Shown in pieces: positions 12,544-23,058 of a DNA stretch of 64,000 nt (its first letter is position 1; each line of letters begins with the position of its first letter). The position numbers and the translations under genes are program-made. Under the pieces are notes generated by a model. It saw only the letters and a list, made by a program, of their open reading frames with translations, searched no databases and was not told the DNA's origin. The DNA comes from Pantoea sp. Ep11b (GTDB lineage: Bacteria; Pseudomonadota; Gammaproteobacteria; Enterobacterales; Enterobacteriaceae): assembly GCF_040783975.1 (NCBI RefSeq), contig NZ_CP160631.1, forward strand, positions 3,596,001-3,660,000, read 5' to 3'.

Positions 12544-12727
12544 TTTTCTCTGAGATGTTTGCATGTGGGCCAGTCCCCTGAGCCGATATTTCGAAAAAAC
12601 AGAATGTGACGCTCTGTAACCTGTGTGCATGCTCGGTTCGTCCGAGAAGCCTGATGGTTACGACGGCATGTTCACCTTGAACCAAGGGTTCAAGGGTTAC
12701 AGCCTGCGGCGGCATCTCGGAGATCTC
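12544..12727 (+). ncRNA. ssrS: 6S RNA
   Basis: The 184-nt stretch closely follows E. coli 6S RNA, with TTTCTCTGAGATGTT at the 5' end pairing with GGCATCTCGGAGATCTC at the 3' end, and the conserved blocks GGGCCAGTCCCCTGAGCCGA, CATGCTCGGTTCGTCCGAG, CCTTGAACCAAGGGTTCAAG and GGTTACAGCCTGCGGC. The molecule mimics an open promoter and sequesters sigma-70 RNA polymerase in stationary phase. Its location between zapA and fau is the conserved one. Ends are set by comparison and may be off by a few bases. Confidence 0.95.
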
Positions 12728-12804
12728 CCTTCTTTTCGTCCTGCTTTTTTCCCCCGACCGACATGTTATAGTGGCTGCTCAGCGGCTTATCCGGCGGGGA
12801 AATC

Positions 12805-13398
12805 ATGTCAGAACCTTCCATGACACAACGTCAGGCGATTCGTCAGCAGGTCCGCCATCTGCGGCGTGCTCTGACCGATGAGCAGCAGGCTCAGGCGGCG
12901 GAACAGCTCGCTGAACTCGCCCTGAACTTCGCGCCACTCTCTGCGGCAGACACTGTGGCGCTGTTCCTCTCTGTCGATGGTGAGCTCAATACCCGGCCAC
13001 TGATCGCCCGGCTCTGGCACCTGAAAAAAACGGTCTGCCTGCCGGTGTTACACCCCTTCTCTCCCGGTCATTTACTCTTTTTACGCTACACGCCCGACAC
13101 CCCGTTGATGACGAACAGGCTGGGCATCCCGGAACCGCCGCTGGATATCCGGCAGTTGATCACGCTGGAGCAGCTGGATCTGATGCTGGTGCCGCTGGTG
13201 GCATTCGATCGCCACGGGCAGCGGCTGGGAATGGGCGGCGGCTTCTACGATCGCACGCTGCAGCACTGGCGGCAGCACGGCTTCCTGCCCGTGGGTGTGG
13301 CGCACGACTGTCAGCAGGTAGAGGAGTTGCCGGTAGCAGAGTGGGATGTGCCGCTGCCTGCGGTCATCACGCCGTCGACGCTCTGGCAGTGGGAGTAG
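12805..13398 (+). CDS. fau: 5-formyltetrahydrofolate cyclo-ligase
   Basis: ATP-dependent conversion of 5-formyl-THF to 5,10-methenyl-THF (also called ygfA). It is 197 aa, slightly longer at the N-terminus than the 182 aa usually given for E. coli. The signature LGMGGGFYDRTL lies near residues 138-149, and the ATP-binding basic start RQQVRHLRRAL is present. ATG 12805 is preceded by GGGG; the ATG at 12820 is an alternative. Location directly after ssrS matches E. coli. It links with gcvTHP in folate one-carbon metabolism and is known to aid persister formation in E. coli. Confidence 0.93.
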   Translation: MSEPSMTQRQAIRQQVRHLRRALTDEQQAQAAEQLAELALNFAPLSAADTVALFLSVDGELNTRPLIARLWHLKKTVCLPVLHPFSPGHLLFLRYTPDTPLMTNRLGIPEPPLDIRQLITLEQLDLMLVPLVAFDRHGQRLGMGGGFYDRTLQHWRQHGFLPVGVAHDCQQVEELPVAEWDVPLPAVITPSTLWQWE

Positions 13399-13548
13399 CA
13401 GCGCCCTTTTCAGACGGCTGAAAAACCCGATCGGGCAGAAAAAAGAGTGCAGCGTAAAAGGAACGGGCTCAGCCGCAAAGCAGCCTGAGCCTGACGTTGC
13501 TGACAACGGGAAGTGGCGCGACCTTGCACCACCTCCTGTCTGAACGAC

Positions 13549-14787
13549 TTAGTAAAGCAGACGGGCGCGGATGGTGCCCGGAATGGCCTTCATCAGCTGC
13601 AGGGCTTTATCCGCCACTTCTGGCTCCGCATCAATATCGATCACCACATAGCCCATAAATGGCGAGGTCTGCAGATACTGCGCGGCAATGTTGATGCCCT
13701 GCTCCGCAAAAATCTGGTTGATGGCCGTCAGCACACCCGGACGGTTCTCATGGATATGCAGCAGACGGCTGGCGCTGATACCGTGGATCGGCAGCGACAC
13801 CTCCGGGAAATTCACCGCTGACAGGGTTGATCCGTTGTCGGAGTATTTCGCCAGCTTGCCCGCCACTTCAATCCCGATGTTCTCCTGCGCTTCTTCCGTT
13901 GAGCCGCCAATGTGCGGCGTCAGGATTACGTTATCGAACTCGCTCAGCGGAGAGATGAAAGGATCGCTGTTGGTGGCCGGCTCGACCGGGAAGACGTCGA
14001 TAGCAGCGCCACCCACCTGCTTGCTGGCCAGCGCGTCGCACAGCGCCGGAATATCGACTACGGTACCGCGTGAGGCGTTAATCAGCAGCGCACCAGGCTT
14101 CATCTGTGCCAGCTGCTCTGCACCAATCATATCCTGCGTGGAGAGGGTTTCCGGTACGTGCAGGCTGACAACATCGCTCATGTTAAGCAGATCGGCCAGA
14201 TGACGAACCTGGGTGGCGTTACCCAGCGGCAGCTTGTTTTCAATGTCGTAGAAGAAGACGTGCATCCCCAGGCTTTCCGCCAGCACGCCCAGCTGCATAC
14301 CGATGTGACCGTAACCGATGATACCCAGCTTCTTGCCGCGCGCTTCAAACGACCCTTTGGCATTCTTGTTCCAGATGCCACGGTGAGCTTTCGCATTCGC
14401 TTCCGGGATGCCACGCAGCATCAGCAGCATCTCACCAATCACCAGTTCCGCTACTGAGCGGGTATTGGAGAACGGCGCGTTGAACACGGGGATCCCGCGG
14501 CTGGCCGCAGCGTCCAGGTCCACCTGGTTGGTCCCGATACAGAAACAGCCCACGGCAACCAGCTTTTCAGCCGCGGCAAAAATCTCTTCAGTGAGCTGGG
14601 AGCGGGAACGGATACCAATGAAATGCGCATCGCGGATCGATGCTTTTAATGCGTCAGAGTCCAGTGCGCCCTTGTGGAATTCGATGTTGGTGTAGCCTGC
14701 TGCCCGCAGGTTATCCAGCGCACTCTGATGGACACCTTCCACCAGCAGGAACTTAATCTTATCTTTTTCCAGTGATACCTTTGCCAT
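13549..14787 (-). CDS. serA: D-3-phosphoglycerate dehydrogenase
   Basis: First step of serine synthesis: oxidises 3-phosphoglycerate to 3-phosphohydroxypyruvate with NAD. It is 412 aa (E. coli 410). The NAD-binding motif is GIIGYGHIGMQLG near residue 160, the catalytic His is in LTPHIGGSTEEAQ and the Arg in LINASRGTVVD. A C-terminal ACT domain from about residue 340 (IHENRPGVLTAINQIFAEQG) is the serine-binding feedback site. It is divergent from nothing close: 280 bp of upstream DNA separates it from rpiA and probably holds the Lrp-controlled promoter known in E. coli. Confidence 0.97.
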   Translation of the reverse strand: MAKVSLEKDKIKFLLVEGVHQSALDNLRAAGYTNIEFHKGALDSDALKASIRDAHFIGIRSRSQLTEEIFAAAEKLVAVGCFCIGTNQVDLDAAASRGIPVFNAPFSNTRSVAELVIGEMLLMLRGIPEANAKAHRGIWNKNAKGSFEARGKKLGIIGYGHIGMQLGVLAESLGMHVFFYDIENKLPLGNATQVRHLADLLNMSDVVSLHVPETLSTQDMIGAEQLAQMKPGALLINASRGTVVDIPALCDALASKQVGGAAIDVFPVEPATNSDPFISPLSEFDNVILTPHIGGSTEEAQENIGIEVAGKLAKYSDNGSTLSAVNFPEVSLPIHGISASRLLHIHENRPGVLTAINQIFAEQGINIAAQYLQTSPFMGYVVIDIDAEPEVADKALQLMKAIPGTIRARLLY

Positions 14788-15066
14788 TTCCCGATCCTAT
14801 TCAGCGTTCAATGAGGACTACCATAAGCCAGCCTTCTGTCAAAATATCAAAAAAATCGCGTCCGGCAATACAAACGATTGCCCGAAGGCCAGCACGGCAA
14901 CGGCTGACGGCAGCACATTGCCGGACAAAATCATGAGGTGGGCGTGGAAGAGAGAACGAACCCGCTGCCGATGACAGTTATGTGACATAAGTCACCAAAT
15001 TTCATCCTGGCGAGAAAAGATGATTTGCAGGCAGAAATAACCGGCGCCGGAGTGACGCCGGCCAGA

Positions 15067-15726
15067 TCATCTTTTGATGGTTTTCACCCCATCCGGCCCG
15101 CCGATCAGCGCGATATCGGCACCGCGCGCGGCAAACAGGCCAACGGTAACCACGCCTGGCAGGGCATTGATAGTTTTTTCCAGTTCGATCGGGTCGAGGA
15201 TACGCAGATTATGCACGTCGAGAATAATGTTGCCGTTGTCGGTAACCACGTTCTGACGATACTCCGGCAGGCCCCCCATTTTCACCAGTTCACGCGCCAC
15301 GTAGCTGCGCGCCATCGGGATCACCTCAACCGGCAGCGGAAAACGGCCCAGGATATCCACCTCTTTGGAGGCGTCCGCAATGCAGATAAAGGTCTGCGCC
15401 ACCGCGGCCACGATTTTCTCCCGCGTCAGCGCCGCCCCGCCGCCTTTGATCATCTGCATCCGGGGATTGATCTCATCCGCGCCATCGACATAGATCGACA
15501 GCTGGTCAACCTCGTTCAGATCGAACACCTGAATGCCCAGGCTTTTCAGCTTCTGGGTCGAGGCATCGGAGCTGGAGACGGCACCGTCAATCTGATGTCT
15601 GACCGTGGCAAGCGCATCGATAAAGTGGGACGCGGTCGATCCGGTACCGACACCAACAATAGTGCCTGGCTGCACGTACTCAAGTGCAGCCCAGCCAACG
15701 GCTTTTTTCAGTTCATCCTGGGTCAT
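15067..15726 (-). CDS. rpiA: Ribose-5-phosphate isomerase A
   Basis: Interconverts ribose-5-phosphate and ribulose-5-phosphate in the pentose phosphate pathway. It is 219 aa, as in E. coli. The substrate loop [15 protein letters not shown] is near residue 25, and the catalytic segment [20 protein letters not shown] followed by TREKIVA carries the Asp, Lys and Glu of the active site around residues 81-103. It is divergent from argP with about 180 bp between them. Works with tktA in this window. Confidence 0.97.
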   Translation of the reverse strand: MTQDELKKAVGWAALEYVQPGTIVGVGTGSTASHFIDALATVRHQIDGAVSSSDASTQKLKSLGIQVFDLNEVDQLSIYVDGADEINPRMQMIKGGGAALTREKIVAAVAQTFICIADASKEVDILGRFPLPVEVIPMARSYVARELVKMGGLPEYRQNVVTDNGNIILDVHNLRILDPIELEKTINALPGVVTVGLFAARGADIALIGGPDGVKTIKR

Positions 15727-15907
15727 GGTATGTTTAAAACCTGTGCGACAACGAAGTGCGCGTAGTATAAAACAAGGCTTGCTGAAAATGCGCGGCTGAC
15801 CGACGTGGATTTATCGGTTTGGAAGCCAGCCCACAAAAACAAGTGAGCCATCACCGGTGACACTTCTGTGGCATAGTGACGTCCACCCTGAAGGAGAGAA
15901 AACAAAA

Positions 15908-16813
15908 ATGAAACGCCCGGATTATCGAACGCTTCAGGCGCTGGATTCAGTGATCCGCGAACGCGGATTTGAGCGTGCTGCACAGAAATTGTGCATCACT
16001 CAGTCGGCGGTGTCGCAGCGCATCAAGCAGCTGGAGAACCTGTTTGGTCAGCCGCTGCTGGTGCGCACGGTGCCACCGCGGCCCACCGAACAGGGTCAGA
16101 AACTACTGGCATTACTGCATCAGGTGGAACTGCTGGAAGAGGAGTGGCTGGGCGATGAGAACAGTGGCACCACGCCGCTGCTGCTGTCGCTGGCGGTCAA
16201 CGCCGACAGTCTGGCAACCTGGCTGTTGCCTGCGCTGAAGGATGTGCTGGCAGACTCGCCAGTGCGCCTTAACCTGCAGGTTGAAGATGAGACCCGCACG
16301 CAGGAGCGCCTGCGTCGCGGTGAAGTCGTCGGTGCGGTCAGTATCCAGCCGCAGCCTCTGCCCAGTTGCCTGGTGGATCAGCTCGGCGCGCTCGACTACC
16401 TGTTCGTGGCGTCGCGTGACTTTGCCGATCGCTTCTTCCCCAACGGCGTCACACGCTCGGCCCTGCTGAAAGCGCCTGCGGTGGCGTTTGATCATCTTGA
16501 CGATATGCATCAGGCCTTTCTGCAGCAGAACTTTGACCTGTCACCCGGCAGCGTGCCCTGCCACATCGTGAACTCCTCGGAGGCTTTTGTGCAGATGGCA
16601 CGCCAGGGCTCGACCTGCTGTATGATCCCGCATCTGCAGATTGAGCGTGAGCTGGCGAGCGGTGAGTTGATCGATCTGACGCCGGGCCTCTATCAGCGCC
16701 GGATGCTCTACTGGCATCGGTTTGCGCCAGAAAGCCGGTTAATGCGCCGGGTGACCGATGCGCTGATTGCGCATGGACATCGGGTGCTGCGTCAGGATGA
16801 GGCCGCCGCCTGA
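15908..16813 (+). CDS. argP: LysR-type regulator ArgP (IciA)
   Basis: Transcriptional regulator of 301 aa that senses arginine/lysine; in E. coli it activates argO with arginine and regulates lysine genes. The N-terminal winged HTH (residues 4-60: [20 protein letters not shown], then [11 protein letters not shown]) is almost identical to E. coli ArgP, followed by the effector domain. The ATG at 15908 has AAGGAG 9 nt upstream; an upstream in-frame start at 15857 lacks support. Its target gene argO lies 0.9 kb away on the other strand, separated only by yggE. Confidence 0.95.
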   Translation: MKRPDYRTLQALDSVIRERGFERAAQKLCITQSAVSQRIKQLENLFGQPLLVRTVPPRPTEQGQKLLALLHQVELLEEEWLGDENSGTTPLLLSLAVNADSLATWLLPALKDVLADSPVRLNLQVEDETRTQERLRRGEVVGAVSIQPQPLPSCLVDQLGALDYLFVASRDFADRFFPNGVTRSALLKAPAVAFDHLDDMHQAFLQQNFDLSPGSVPCHIVNSSEAFVQMARQGSTCCMIPHLQIERELASGELIDLTPGLYQRRMLYWHRFAPESRLMRRVTDALIAHGHRVLRQDEAAA

Positions 16814-16817
16814 AAAC

Positions 16818-16846
16818 AAAAACGGGGCATCAGCCCCGTTTTTTTA
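16818..16846. terminator. Bidirectional terminator between argP and yggE
   Basis: Stem AAACGGGGC / GCCCCGTTT with the loop ATCA, a T run on the plus side and A-rich DNA on the other side, directly between the convergent stops of argP and yggE. The yggE stop codon lies in the T run. Confidence 0.85.
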
Positions 16847-17569
16847 TTGTGCCGCGTTGGGCTTGATCTCAAACACCACATCGACCTGATCGTCAAAGTT
16901 GATGCTCTGCTGATCGTAGGTCTCCTGCGCAGAAGTCTCTGGTGCCGCCGCCGCTTTATACATGCGGTTCATCGGCATCGGCTGATAGTTGGCAACCTGA
17001 TAGCGAATGCTGTAGATCGGCCCCAGCTTCGCGTTGAATCCTTCCGCCAGCTGAGAGGCCTGCTGGGTCGCATTCTGAATCGCCGCTTTACGCGCCTGCT
17101 CTTTGTAGCTCTCCGGGTTGGCCACGCCTAACTCGACGCTGCGAACCTCGTTCAGACCGGACTTCAGCGCCCCATCCAGCAGATCGTTCAGCTTATCCAG
17201 CTGACGCAGCGTGACCTGCACCTGACGGACGGCACGGTAGCCTTTCAGCACCGATTTCCCCTCTTTGGTATAGTCATACTCAGGCTGAGTGCTCAGGTTA
17301 GCGGCATCGATATCTTTCTTCTCAATACCGTTTTTCTGCAGAAAATCGAAATATTGTGCAACCCGGCTGTCCGCCTGCTTTTTCGCATCGGCAGCGTCTT
17401 TGGATGAGACATTCACCACAATAGAGAGCGTGGCGATATCGGGACGGGCATCGACTATTGCCTTGCCTGAGGTCACCACGTGGGGCCCGTTTGGTAACTC
17501 ATCAGCGTGTACGCCAGGCAGTGCCCCGGCGCTCATGATTGCGGCCAGAGCCAATGCTTTCAGTTTCAT
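16844..17569 (-). CDS. yggE: SIMPL-domain periplasmic protein YggE
   Basis: Exported SIMPL (DUF541) protein of 241 aa (E. coli 246). A signal peptide is clear (MKLKALALAAIMSAGALPG, likely cut after HA near residue 23). The body contains PHVVTSGKAIVDARPDIATL and a C-terminal VDVVFEIKPNAAQ as in YggE. In E. coli it lowers oxidative stress effects; its mechanism is unknown. The start at 17569 follows a perfect AAGGAGG; upstream open frame was rejected for lack of a signal peptide. Confidence 0.92.
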   Translation of the reverse strand: MKLKALALAAIMSAGALPGVHADELPNGPHVVTSGKAIVDARPDIATLSIVVNVSSKDAADAKKQADSRVAQYFDFLQKNGIEKKDIDAANLSTQPEYDYTKEGKSVLKGYRAVRQVQVTLRQLDKLNDLLDGALKSGLNEVRSVELGVANPESYKEQARKAAIQNATQQASQLAEGFNAKLGPIYSIRYQVANYQPMPMNRMYKAAAAPETSAQETYDQQSINFDDQVDVVFEIKPNAAQ

Positions 17570-17714
17570 GAAAGTCCTCCTTGAAAAGGTCACTATGACG
17601 GCTTCTAACCGGCGAAGCCCAGCAGCGCATCGGTATGCGCCATGCTTTGAGTGGTCATTATGGCAAAAGTTCGCCCGCCATGCGGCAATTACCGGCACGG
17701 ATCGCGGGCCGGGA

Positions 17715-18338
17715 TCAAAAACCAGCCATACCCTGGCGTGCCAGCTGCAGGGCGATAAACCACATGACCGCGCCGACCAGCAGATTGATGATGCGCTGTG
17801 CTCTCACCGTGCGCAGTCGCGGAGAGAGCCACGCTGCCAGCAGCGCCAGACCGAAGAACCACAGAACCGATGCGCTGATGGTCCCCAGTGCGAACCACTG
17901 GCGCGCTGTGGTGGTCGGCAGCTGACCGCCCAGACTGCCCAGTACCACAAAAGTATCAAGGTAGACGTGCGGATTGAGCCAGGTGACCGCCAGCAGCGTT
18001 GCGATAATCCGCCCGCGGCCCTGCTTTAACAGCTCGCCATCCGCCAGATCGGCGTCGCCGCGAAAAGCACTGCGCAGCGCACCCCAGCCGTACCACAACA
18101 GAAAGGCAACGCCTGCCCAGGTGATCGCCATCAGCAGCAGCGGCGACTGGTTCAGCAGTGCGCTGCCGCCGAAGATCCCGCCACAAATCAGCAGAATATC
18201 GCTCAGCGAGCAGAGTGCCGCCGTCATCAGATGATACTGACGCTTCACACCCTGATTCATGACAAACGCGTTCTGTGGGCCCAGTGGCAGGATCAGCGCA
18301 GCACCCAGGGCAAGCCCCTGAAAATAGAGAGATAACAC
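17715..18338 (-). CDS. argO: Arginine exporter ArgO (LysE family), GTG start
   Basis: Inner-membrane exporter of arginine and canavanine, 207 aa (E. coli 211). LysE-family signature is visible at the N-terminus ([19 protein letters not shown]) with six predicted membrane helices; [20 protein letters not shown] is the second conserved block. It starts with GTG at 18338 preceded by GAGGAAG. ArgP, encoded nearby, is its known activator in E. coli; the region 18339-18460 would hold the ArgP site. Confidence 0.93.
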   Translation of the reverse strand: MLSLYFQGLALGAALILPLGPQNAFVMNQGVKRQYHLMTAALCSLSDILLICGGIFGGSALLNQSPLLLMAITWAGVAFLLWYGWGALRSAFRGDADLADGELLKQGRGRIIATLLAVTWLNPHVYLDTFVVLGSLGGQLPTTTARQWFALGTISASVLWFFGLALLAAWLSPRLRTVRAQRIINLLVGAVMWFIALQLARQGMAGF

Positions 18339-18432
18339 GGAATAACTTCCTCACAGGATTGGATGTGATGAAGTATAAGGAGAGAAGATAATAAGCGGAA
18401 ATTGAAAGATTTAATCTGCGATTAGCAAAATT

Positions 18433-18453
18433 AATGGGCGACTGCAGCCGCCC
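18433..18453 (-). terminator. Probable terminator after mscS
   Basis: Minus-strand stem TGGGCG / CGCCCA around a short CTGCAG core is followed by TTAATTTT, a few bases past the mscS stop and ahead of the argO promoter. The T tract is imperfect. Confidence 0.5.
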
Positions 18454-18460
18454 AAAAGGA

Positions 18461-19342
18461 TTACTGCGGCTGTGCCCCGGCTGAAGCGGCCTCCGGCTGA
18501 CGGCTGGTGTGCAGATGCACATCCATCTGCGGATAAGGAATACCGATACCTTTCTCATCCAGCGCCCGCTTGAAGTTCTTCATCAGGTCCCAATAGACAT
18601 TCTGCAGGTCTCCACTGTTACTCCAGCAGCGCACTACGAAGTTGAGAGAGGAGGCAGCCAGCTCGTTCAGGCCGATCTGAATGCCCTTATCTTTCAGCAC
18701 GCGGCTATCAGCTTCAACCACCTGCTGCAGTAAGGCGATCACCTCATCCACATCCGCGTCATAGGCGACGCCAATGATAAATTCATTGCGGCGAACCGGT
18801 TCGCGCGAGAAGTTAACGATGTTGCCACTAATGATCTTGCCGTTGGGCACGACCACAATTTTGCCATCTGCCGTGCGCAGTGTAGTGGAGAAGATCTGCA
18901 CATGCAGGACGGTGCCCATGACGCCGCCCAGATCGACAAATTCACCGGTCCGGAACGGACGGAAGGTCACCAGCAGTACGCCAGCCGCCAGGTTTGAGAG
19001 CGAGCCCTGTAAGGCCAGACCCACGGCCAGACCGGCGGCACCCAGCACGGCGATCACCGAGGCGGTCTGGACGCCAATGCGTCCCAGCGCGGCGATCAGC
19101 GTAAAGGCGATGACGCCGTAACGCACCAGTGCAGAGAGGAAATCCGCGACCGTGGCGTCGATGTGACGGGCGCGCAGCAGGCGATTGACCGTGTTAGAGA
19201 TAATGCGGGCGATAATCATCCCGACAATAAGAATGGCGATGGCCGCAACGATATTAACGGCATAGCTGAGGATCAGCGCCTGATTGCGTATCAGCCAGTT
19301 GCCCGCGTTATTGATGCCGTCGACGACGTGTAACTCTTCCAT
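18461..19342 (-). CDS. mscS: Small-conductance mechanosensitive channel MscS
   Basis: Tension-gated heptameric channel that relieves osmotic downshock. It is 293 aa (E. coli 286). Three membrane helices are followed by the pore helix rich in Ala/Gly ([20 protein letters not shown], residues about 94-113), then a beta domain ([20 protein letters not shown]) and the cytoplasmic cage. The C-terminal tail is Ala/Pro-rich and a little longer than in E. coli. It lies between fbaA and argO as in E. coli, with its own terminator on each side. Confidence 0.95.
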   Translation of the reverse strand: MEELHVVDGINNAGNWLIRNQALILSYAVNIVAAIAILIVGMIIARIISNTVNRLLRARHIDATVADFLSALVRYGVIAFTLIAALGRIGVQTASVIAVLGAAGLAVGLALQGSLSNLAAGVLLVTFRPFRTGEFVDLGGVMGTVLHVQIFSTTLRTADGKIVVVPNGKIISGNIVNFSREPVRRNEFIIGVAYDADVDEVIALLQQVVEADSRVLKDKGIQIGLNELAASSLNFVVRCWSNSGDLQNVYWDLMKNFKRALDEKGIGIPYPQMDVHLHTSRQPEAASAGAQPQ

Positions 19343-19474
19343 TAATAAGCCCTGTTGTTAGATTCCCATCGGGGAATGACAAAACTGCCAGATGTAATCC
19401 GACACCCTGCTAACAAGGGTAATCAATTATCGGATGAAGTGCCAAATCCCCCCGGCTTCCGGCAGGCTTAACGC

Positions 19475-19504
19475 ATAAAAAAAGGCCCTTTCGGGCCTTT
19501 TTTG
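19475..19504. terminator. Terminator between fbaA and mscS
   Basis: Stem AAAGGCCC / GGGCCTTT with the loop TTTC, flanked by an A run on the left and a T run on the right, so it can act on either strand. It lies 19 bp beyond the fbaA stop and ends the epd-pgk-fbaA transcript. Confidence 0.88.
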
Positions 19505-19522
19505 TACGGTAACGGATAAAGG

Positions 19523-20602
19523 TTACAGAACGTCGACAGCGTTAAGCTCTTTGAAAGCCTGCTCCAGACGCACGACCATCGAGGACTGGGCAGAACGCAG
19601 CCAGACGCGTGGGTCGTAATATTTTTTGTTTGGCTTGTCGTCGCCTTCCGGGTTACCCAGCTGCGACTGCAGATAGCCTTCGTTCTTTTTGTAGTACTGC
19701 AGAATGCCGTCCCAGGTCGCCCATTGGGTATCGGTATCGATGTTCATCTTGATCACGCCGTAGCTGATAGACTCTTCGATTTCTGCTGCTGAAGAACCTG
19801 AACCGCCGTGGAAAACGAAGTCCAGCGCGTTGTGCGGCAGGCCATGTTTTTCACACACGAATTTCTGCGAATCGCGCAGGATGGTCGGGGTCAGTTTGAC
19901 GTTGCCTGGCTTGTAAACGCCGTGAACGTTACCGAATGAGGCCGCAATGGTGAAGCGTGGGCTGATCGCATGCAGTTTTTCGTACGCGTAGTTCACATCT
20001 TCTGGCTGGGTGTAAAGTGCTGACGCGTCCATGTGGCTGTTATCCACGCCATCTTCTTCACCACCGGTGCAGCCCAGTTCGATCTCCAGGGTCATGTCGA
20101 GTTTCGCCATGCGCGCCAGGTACTTACTGCTGATTTCGATGTTCTCTTCCAGAGACTCTTCTGACAGGTCGATCATGTGAGATGAGAAGAGTGGCTTACC
20201 ATTTTTCTGGAAATACTCTTCGCCCGCGTCCAGCAGACCGTCAATCCACGGCAGCAGTTTCTTGGCACAGTGGTCGGTGTGCAGGATAACCGGCACGCCA
20301 TACTGCTCTGCCATCAGGTGAACGTGGTGTGCACCGGCGATCGCACCGAAGATGGCCGCGGCCTGTGGCTTGTCACTCTTGAAGCCTTTACCCGCGATAA
20401 AGGCTGCACCGCCGTTAGAGAACTGGATGATGATTGGCGCTTTCACTTTCGCTGCAGCTTCGAGTGCCGCATTGATGGAGTCGGTGCCGACGCAGTTTAC
20501 GGCTGGCAGTGCGAATTTGTTCTCTTTTGCAACTTTGAAGATCTTCTGTACGTCATCACCAGTGACAACGCCGGGTTTTACGAAATCAAAAATTTTAGAC
20601 AT
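19523..20602 (-). CDS. fbaA: Class II fructose-bisphosphate aldolase
   Basis: Zinc-dependent aldolase cleaving fructose-1,6-bisphosphate to DHAP and glyceraldehyde-3-phosphate. It is 359 aa, as in E. coli. Zn and active-site residues are visible in VILHTDHCAKKLLPW (about residue 107), LEIELGCTGGEEDGVDN and DFVFHGGSGSS. It is the last gene of the epd-pgk-fbaA cluster, 105 bp after pgk, with a hairpin in the gap. Confidence 0.97.
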   Translation of the reverse strand: MSKIFDFVKPGVVTGDDVQKIFKVAKENKFALPAVNCVGTDSINAALEAAAKVKAPIIIQFSNGGAAFIAGKGFKSDKPQAAAIFGAIAGAHHVHLMAEQYGVPVILHTDHCAKKLLPWIDGLLDAGEEYFQKNGKPLFSSHMIDLSEESLEENIEISSKYLARMAKLDMTLEIELGCTGGEEDGVDNSHMDASALYTQPEDVNYAYEKLHAISPRFTIAASFGNVHGVYKPGNVKLTPTILRDSQKFVCEKHGLPHNALDFVFHGGSGSSAAEIEESISYGVIKMNIDTDTQWATWDGILQYYKKNEGYLQSQLGNPEGDDKPNKKYYDPRVWLRSAQSSMVVRLEQAFKELNAVDVL

Positions 20603-20676
20603 GATTGTGTCCTGTTTCGTGACCGTTGTTCCCCTTAAGGAACGTCGATTTAAACGCCCAGTCGGGCAAGACTTCA

Positions 20677-20698
20677 GGCGATGCCGTCAGGCATCGCC
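20677..20698 (-). other. Intercistronic hairpin between pgk and fbaA
   Basis: A perfect 9-bp stem GGCGATGCC / GGCATCGCC with a 4-nt loop lies 9 bp downstream of the pgk stop. It has no T tract on the minus strand, so it may stabilise or process the pgk end of the transcript rather than stop it. Confidence 0.5.
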
Positions 20699-20707
20699 CC
20701 CAAAGGA

Positions 20708-21871
20708 TTACTGCTTCGCACGCTCTTCCAGCATGGCAACGGCCGGCAGTTTTTTGCCTTCCACGAACTCCAGGAATGCGCCGCCGCCGGTCGAGATGTA
20801 GGAAATTTTGTCTTCAATGCCGAACAGATCGATAGCCGCTAAGGTATCGCCGCCGCCTGCTACAGAGAACGCGTCGCTGTCTGCAATGGCATTAGCCACG
20901 ATCTCGGTGCCTTTACGGAAGTTAGGGAACTCAAACACGCCTACCGGGCCGTTCCACAGGATGGTTTTAGCATCCTTCAGGATCGCAGCCATCGCCTGTG
21001 CGGTTTCATCACCAAAGTCCATAATCTCTTCGTTATCCGCCACTTCCGAAACCTTTTTCACGGTTGAAGGGGCAGTTTCAGAGAATTCCGTGCCGACGCG
21101 GGAGTCAACCGGAACCGGGATACCATACTGGTCGCGCAGGCCTTTAGCCGCTTCCACGAAGTCTGGCTCATAGAGTGATTTACCGACCTTGTTGTCGATA
21201 GCCACGAAGGTGTTAGCGATGCCGCCGCCGACAATCACGGTGTCCGCGATTTTCACCAGCGACTGCAGCACGTCAAATTTTGTAGAGACTTTAGAGCCAC
21301 CGACGACCGCAACCAGCGGACGCTCAGGGTTGCTCATTACTTTACCCAGCGCTTCCAGCTCAGCAGAGAGCAGCGGGCCTGCACAGGCGACAGGGGCAAA
21401 TTTGCCGACGCCGTGGGTAGAGGCTTGTGCGCGGTGCGCGGTACCAAAGGCATCCATCACAAACACGTCACACAGGGCAGCATATTTTTTAGACAGCGCT
21501 TCGTCGTCTTTCTTTTCGCCTTTGTTGAAGCGAACGTTTTCCAGAACGACCAGCTCGCCAGCGCCGACGTCAACGCCGTCGAGGTAATCTTTAGCCAGCG
21601 TCACGGTGGTGCCGTTCAGCTTCTCTTTCAGGTAGTTAACTACCGGCAGCAGTGAGAACTCTTCGTTGTATTCACCTTCGGTCGGACGACCCAGGTGAGA
21701 GGTAACCATTACTTTCGCGCCCTGTTTCAACGCCGCTTCAATGGTTGGCAGTGAAGCACGGATACGTGCATCAGACGTCACTTTACCTTCTTTAACAGGT
21801 ACGTTCAGATCGGCACGGATCAGCACGCGTTTGCCAGCCAGATCCAGATCGGTCATCTTAATTACAGACAT
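20708..21871 (-). CDS. pgk: Phosphoglycerate kinase
   Basis: Glycolytic kinase transferring phosphate between 1,3-bisphosphoglycerate and ADP. It is 387 aa, the same as E. coli. The N-terminal substrate site is [17 protein letters not shown] (residues about 14-30), HLGRPTEG is near residue 59, and the nucleotide-binding segment [16 protein letters not shown] is near residue 195; the C-terminus has [14 protein letters not shown] precedes the ATG. It lies 51 bp after epd and is probably co-transcribed with epd and fbaA. Confidence 0.97.
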   Translation of the reverse strand: MSVIKMTDLDLAGKRVLIRADLNVPVKEGKVTSDARIRASLPTIEAALKQGAKVMVTSHLGRPTEGEYNEEFSLLPVVNYLKEKLNGTTVTLAKDYLDGVDVGAGELVVLENVRFNKGEKKDDEALSKKYAALCDVFVMDAFGTAHRAQASTHGVGKFAPVACAGPLLSAELEALGKVMSNPERPLVAVVGGSKVSTKFDVLQSLVKIADTVIVGGGIANTFVAIDNKVGKSLYEPDFVEAAKGLRDQYGIPVPVDSRVGTEFSETAPSTVKKVSEVADNEEIMDFGDETAQAMAAILKDAKTILWNGPVGVFEFPNFRKGTEIVANAIADSDAFSVAGGGDTLAAIDLFGIEDKISYISTGGGAFLEFVEGKKLPAVAMLEERAKQ

Positions 21872-21922
21872 GGTGAATCCTCTCGTTGATTCTCATAAGT
21901 TTTGCCAGACGCAAACCGCGTC

Positions 21923-22942
21923 TTACCTGAAACCACTTGCGGCCATCGCTAACGTCGTGTCGAGCATCCGGTTAGCGAAGCCCCATTCGTTGTCACACCA
22001 GACCAGGGTCTTGATAAGGTGTTGACCACTGACCCGCGTTTGTGTTCCATCCACAATGGCACTGTGCGGATCATGGTTAAAATCGACTGAGACTAACGGT
22101 AATTCCGTATAGTCAACTATACCACGAAATGCCCCCTCTGCTGCGCTTTGCAGCAGGGTGTTCACCTCACACGCCTTCACGGCCTGGCGCACAGAGACGC
22201 TGAGATCGATGGCCGTGACGTTAATGGTCGGCACACGCACGGCTATCGCCTCAAAGCGATCGTTGAATTTCGGAAAAATGCGGGTGATTCCGGCCGCCAG
22301 ACGCGTATCGACCGGAATGATCGACTGACTGGCGGCGCGGGTGCGACGCAGATCGCTGTGATAGGCGTCGATCACCTGCTGATCGTGCATCGCGGAGTGG
22401 ATCGTGGTGACGGTGCCGGACTCGATGCCAAATGCGTCATCCAGCAGTTTGATCACCGGAATAATGCAGTTGGTGGTACAGGAGGCGTTGGAGACGATGC
22501 GGTCGCTGGCCGTCAGATCCTGCTGGTTCACGCCATACACGACGGTCGCGTCGAGGTCATGGCCGCCGGGATGCGAGAAGAGTATCTTCTTCGCCCCCGC
22601 CTGCAGATGCGCTTCGCCATCAGCGCGCGAGCCGTAGACGCCCGTGCAGTCCAGCACTATATCCACATCCAGTTCGCGCCAGGGAAGATCGGCAATGGCG
22701 GCGCGGTGCAGAATGCGCAGGGTGTCGCCCCCGACACAGAGCATATCGCGCTCCTGGCGTACATCGAAAGCAAAACGGCCGTGGCTGGTGTCATATTTCA
22801 GCAGGTGCGCCATACCGGTGGCTTCTGCCAGTTCGTTGATGGCGACCACGGTGATTTCCGCCCGCCGGCCCGTTTCATAGAGCGCGCGCAGGACGTTGCG
22901 TCCAATCCGGCCAAAACCATTTATCGCTACCCGTACCGTCAT
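21923..22942 (-). CDS. epd: D-erythrose-4-phosphate dehydrogenase
   Basis: NAD-dependent oxidation of erythrose-4-phosphate to 4-phosphoerythronate, the entry to pyridoxal phosphate synthesis in enterobacteria. It is 339 aa, as in E. coli, and is a GAPDH paralogue: NAD motif [17 protein letters not shown] at residues 7-23 and catalytic Cys in SNASCTTNC near residue 155. Position ahead of pgk and the fit to E. coli Epd rather than GapA (for example [19 protein letters not shown]) support this name. Two Cra-type sites lie upstream. Confidence 0.94.
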   Translation of the reverse strand: MTVRVAINGFGRIGRNVLRALYETGRRAEITVVAINELAEATGMAHLLKYDTSHGRFAFDVRQERDMLCVGGDTLRILHRAAIADLPWRELDVDIVLDCTGVYGSRADGEAHLQAGAKKILFSHPGGHDLDATVVYGVNQQDLTASDRIVSNASCTTNCIIPVIKLLDDAFGIESGTVTTIHSAMHDQQVIDAYHSDLRRTRAASQSIIPVDTRLAAGITRIFPKFNDRFEAIAVRVPTINVTAIDLSVSVRQAVKACEVNTLLQSAAEGAFRGIVDYTELPLVSVDFNHDPHSAIVDGTQTRVSGQHLIKTLVWCDNEWGFANRMLDTTLAMAASGFR

Positions 22943-22984
22943 TTCTCTCCTGCCACGTCAGACTGAAAAAAACGTGCCGTTAGC

Positions 22985-22998
22985 CTGAGCGTTTCACT
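22985..22998 (-). promoter_or_regulatory. Cra (FruR)-type operator, epd proximal
   Basis: Minus strand AGTGAAACGCTCAG fits 13 of 14 positions of the Cra consensus RSTGAAWCSNTHHW, about 45 bp upstream of the epd start. Cra is known to act on the epd-pgk-fbaA region in E. coli. Confidence 0.55.
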
Positions 22999-23058
22999 GC
23001 ATTTTGTACAGGAGATTCTTACCCGGCATTGTCCGAAACCAGGGCGATCTGCCCGGCG

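Noticed and set aside
13399..13548. Hairpins in the convergent fau-serA gap (CCCGATCGGG; GGCTCAG/CTGAGCC at about 13467-13492)
   Set aside because: Stems are short or lack a T tract in the right place, so a terminator could not be assigned with confidence.
15040..15066. GC-rich inverted repeat just after the rpiA stop
   Set aside because: Possible terminator, but the pairing is imperfect and there is no T run.
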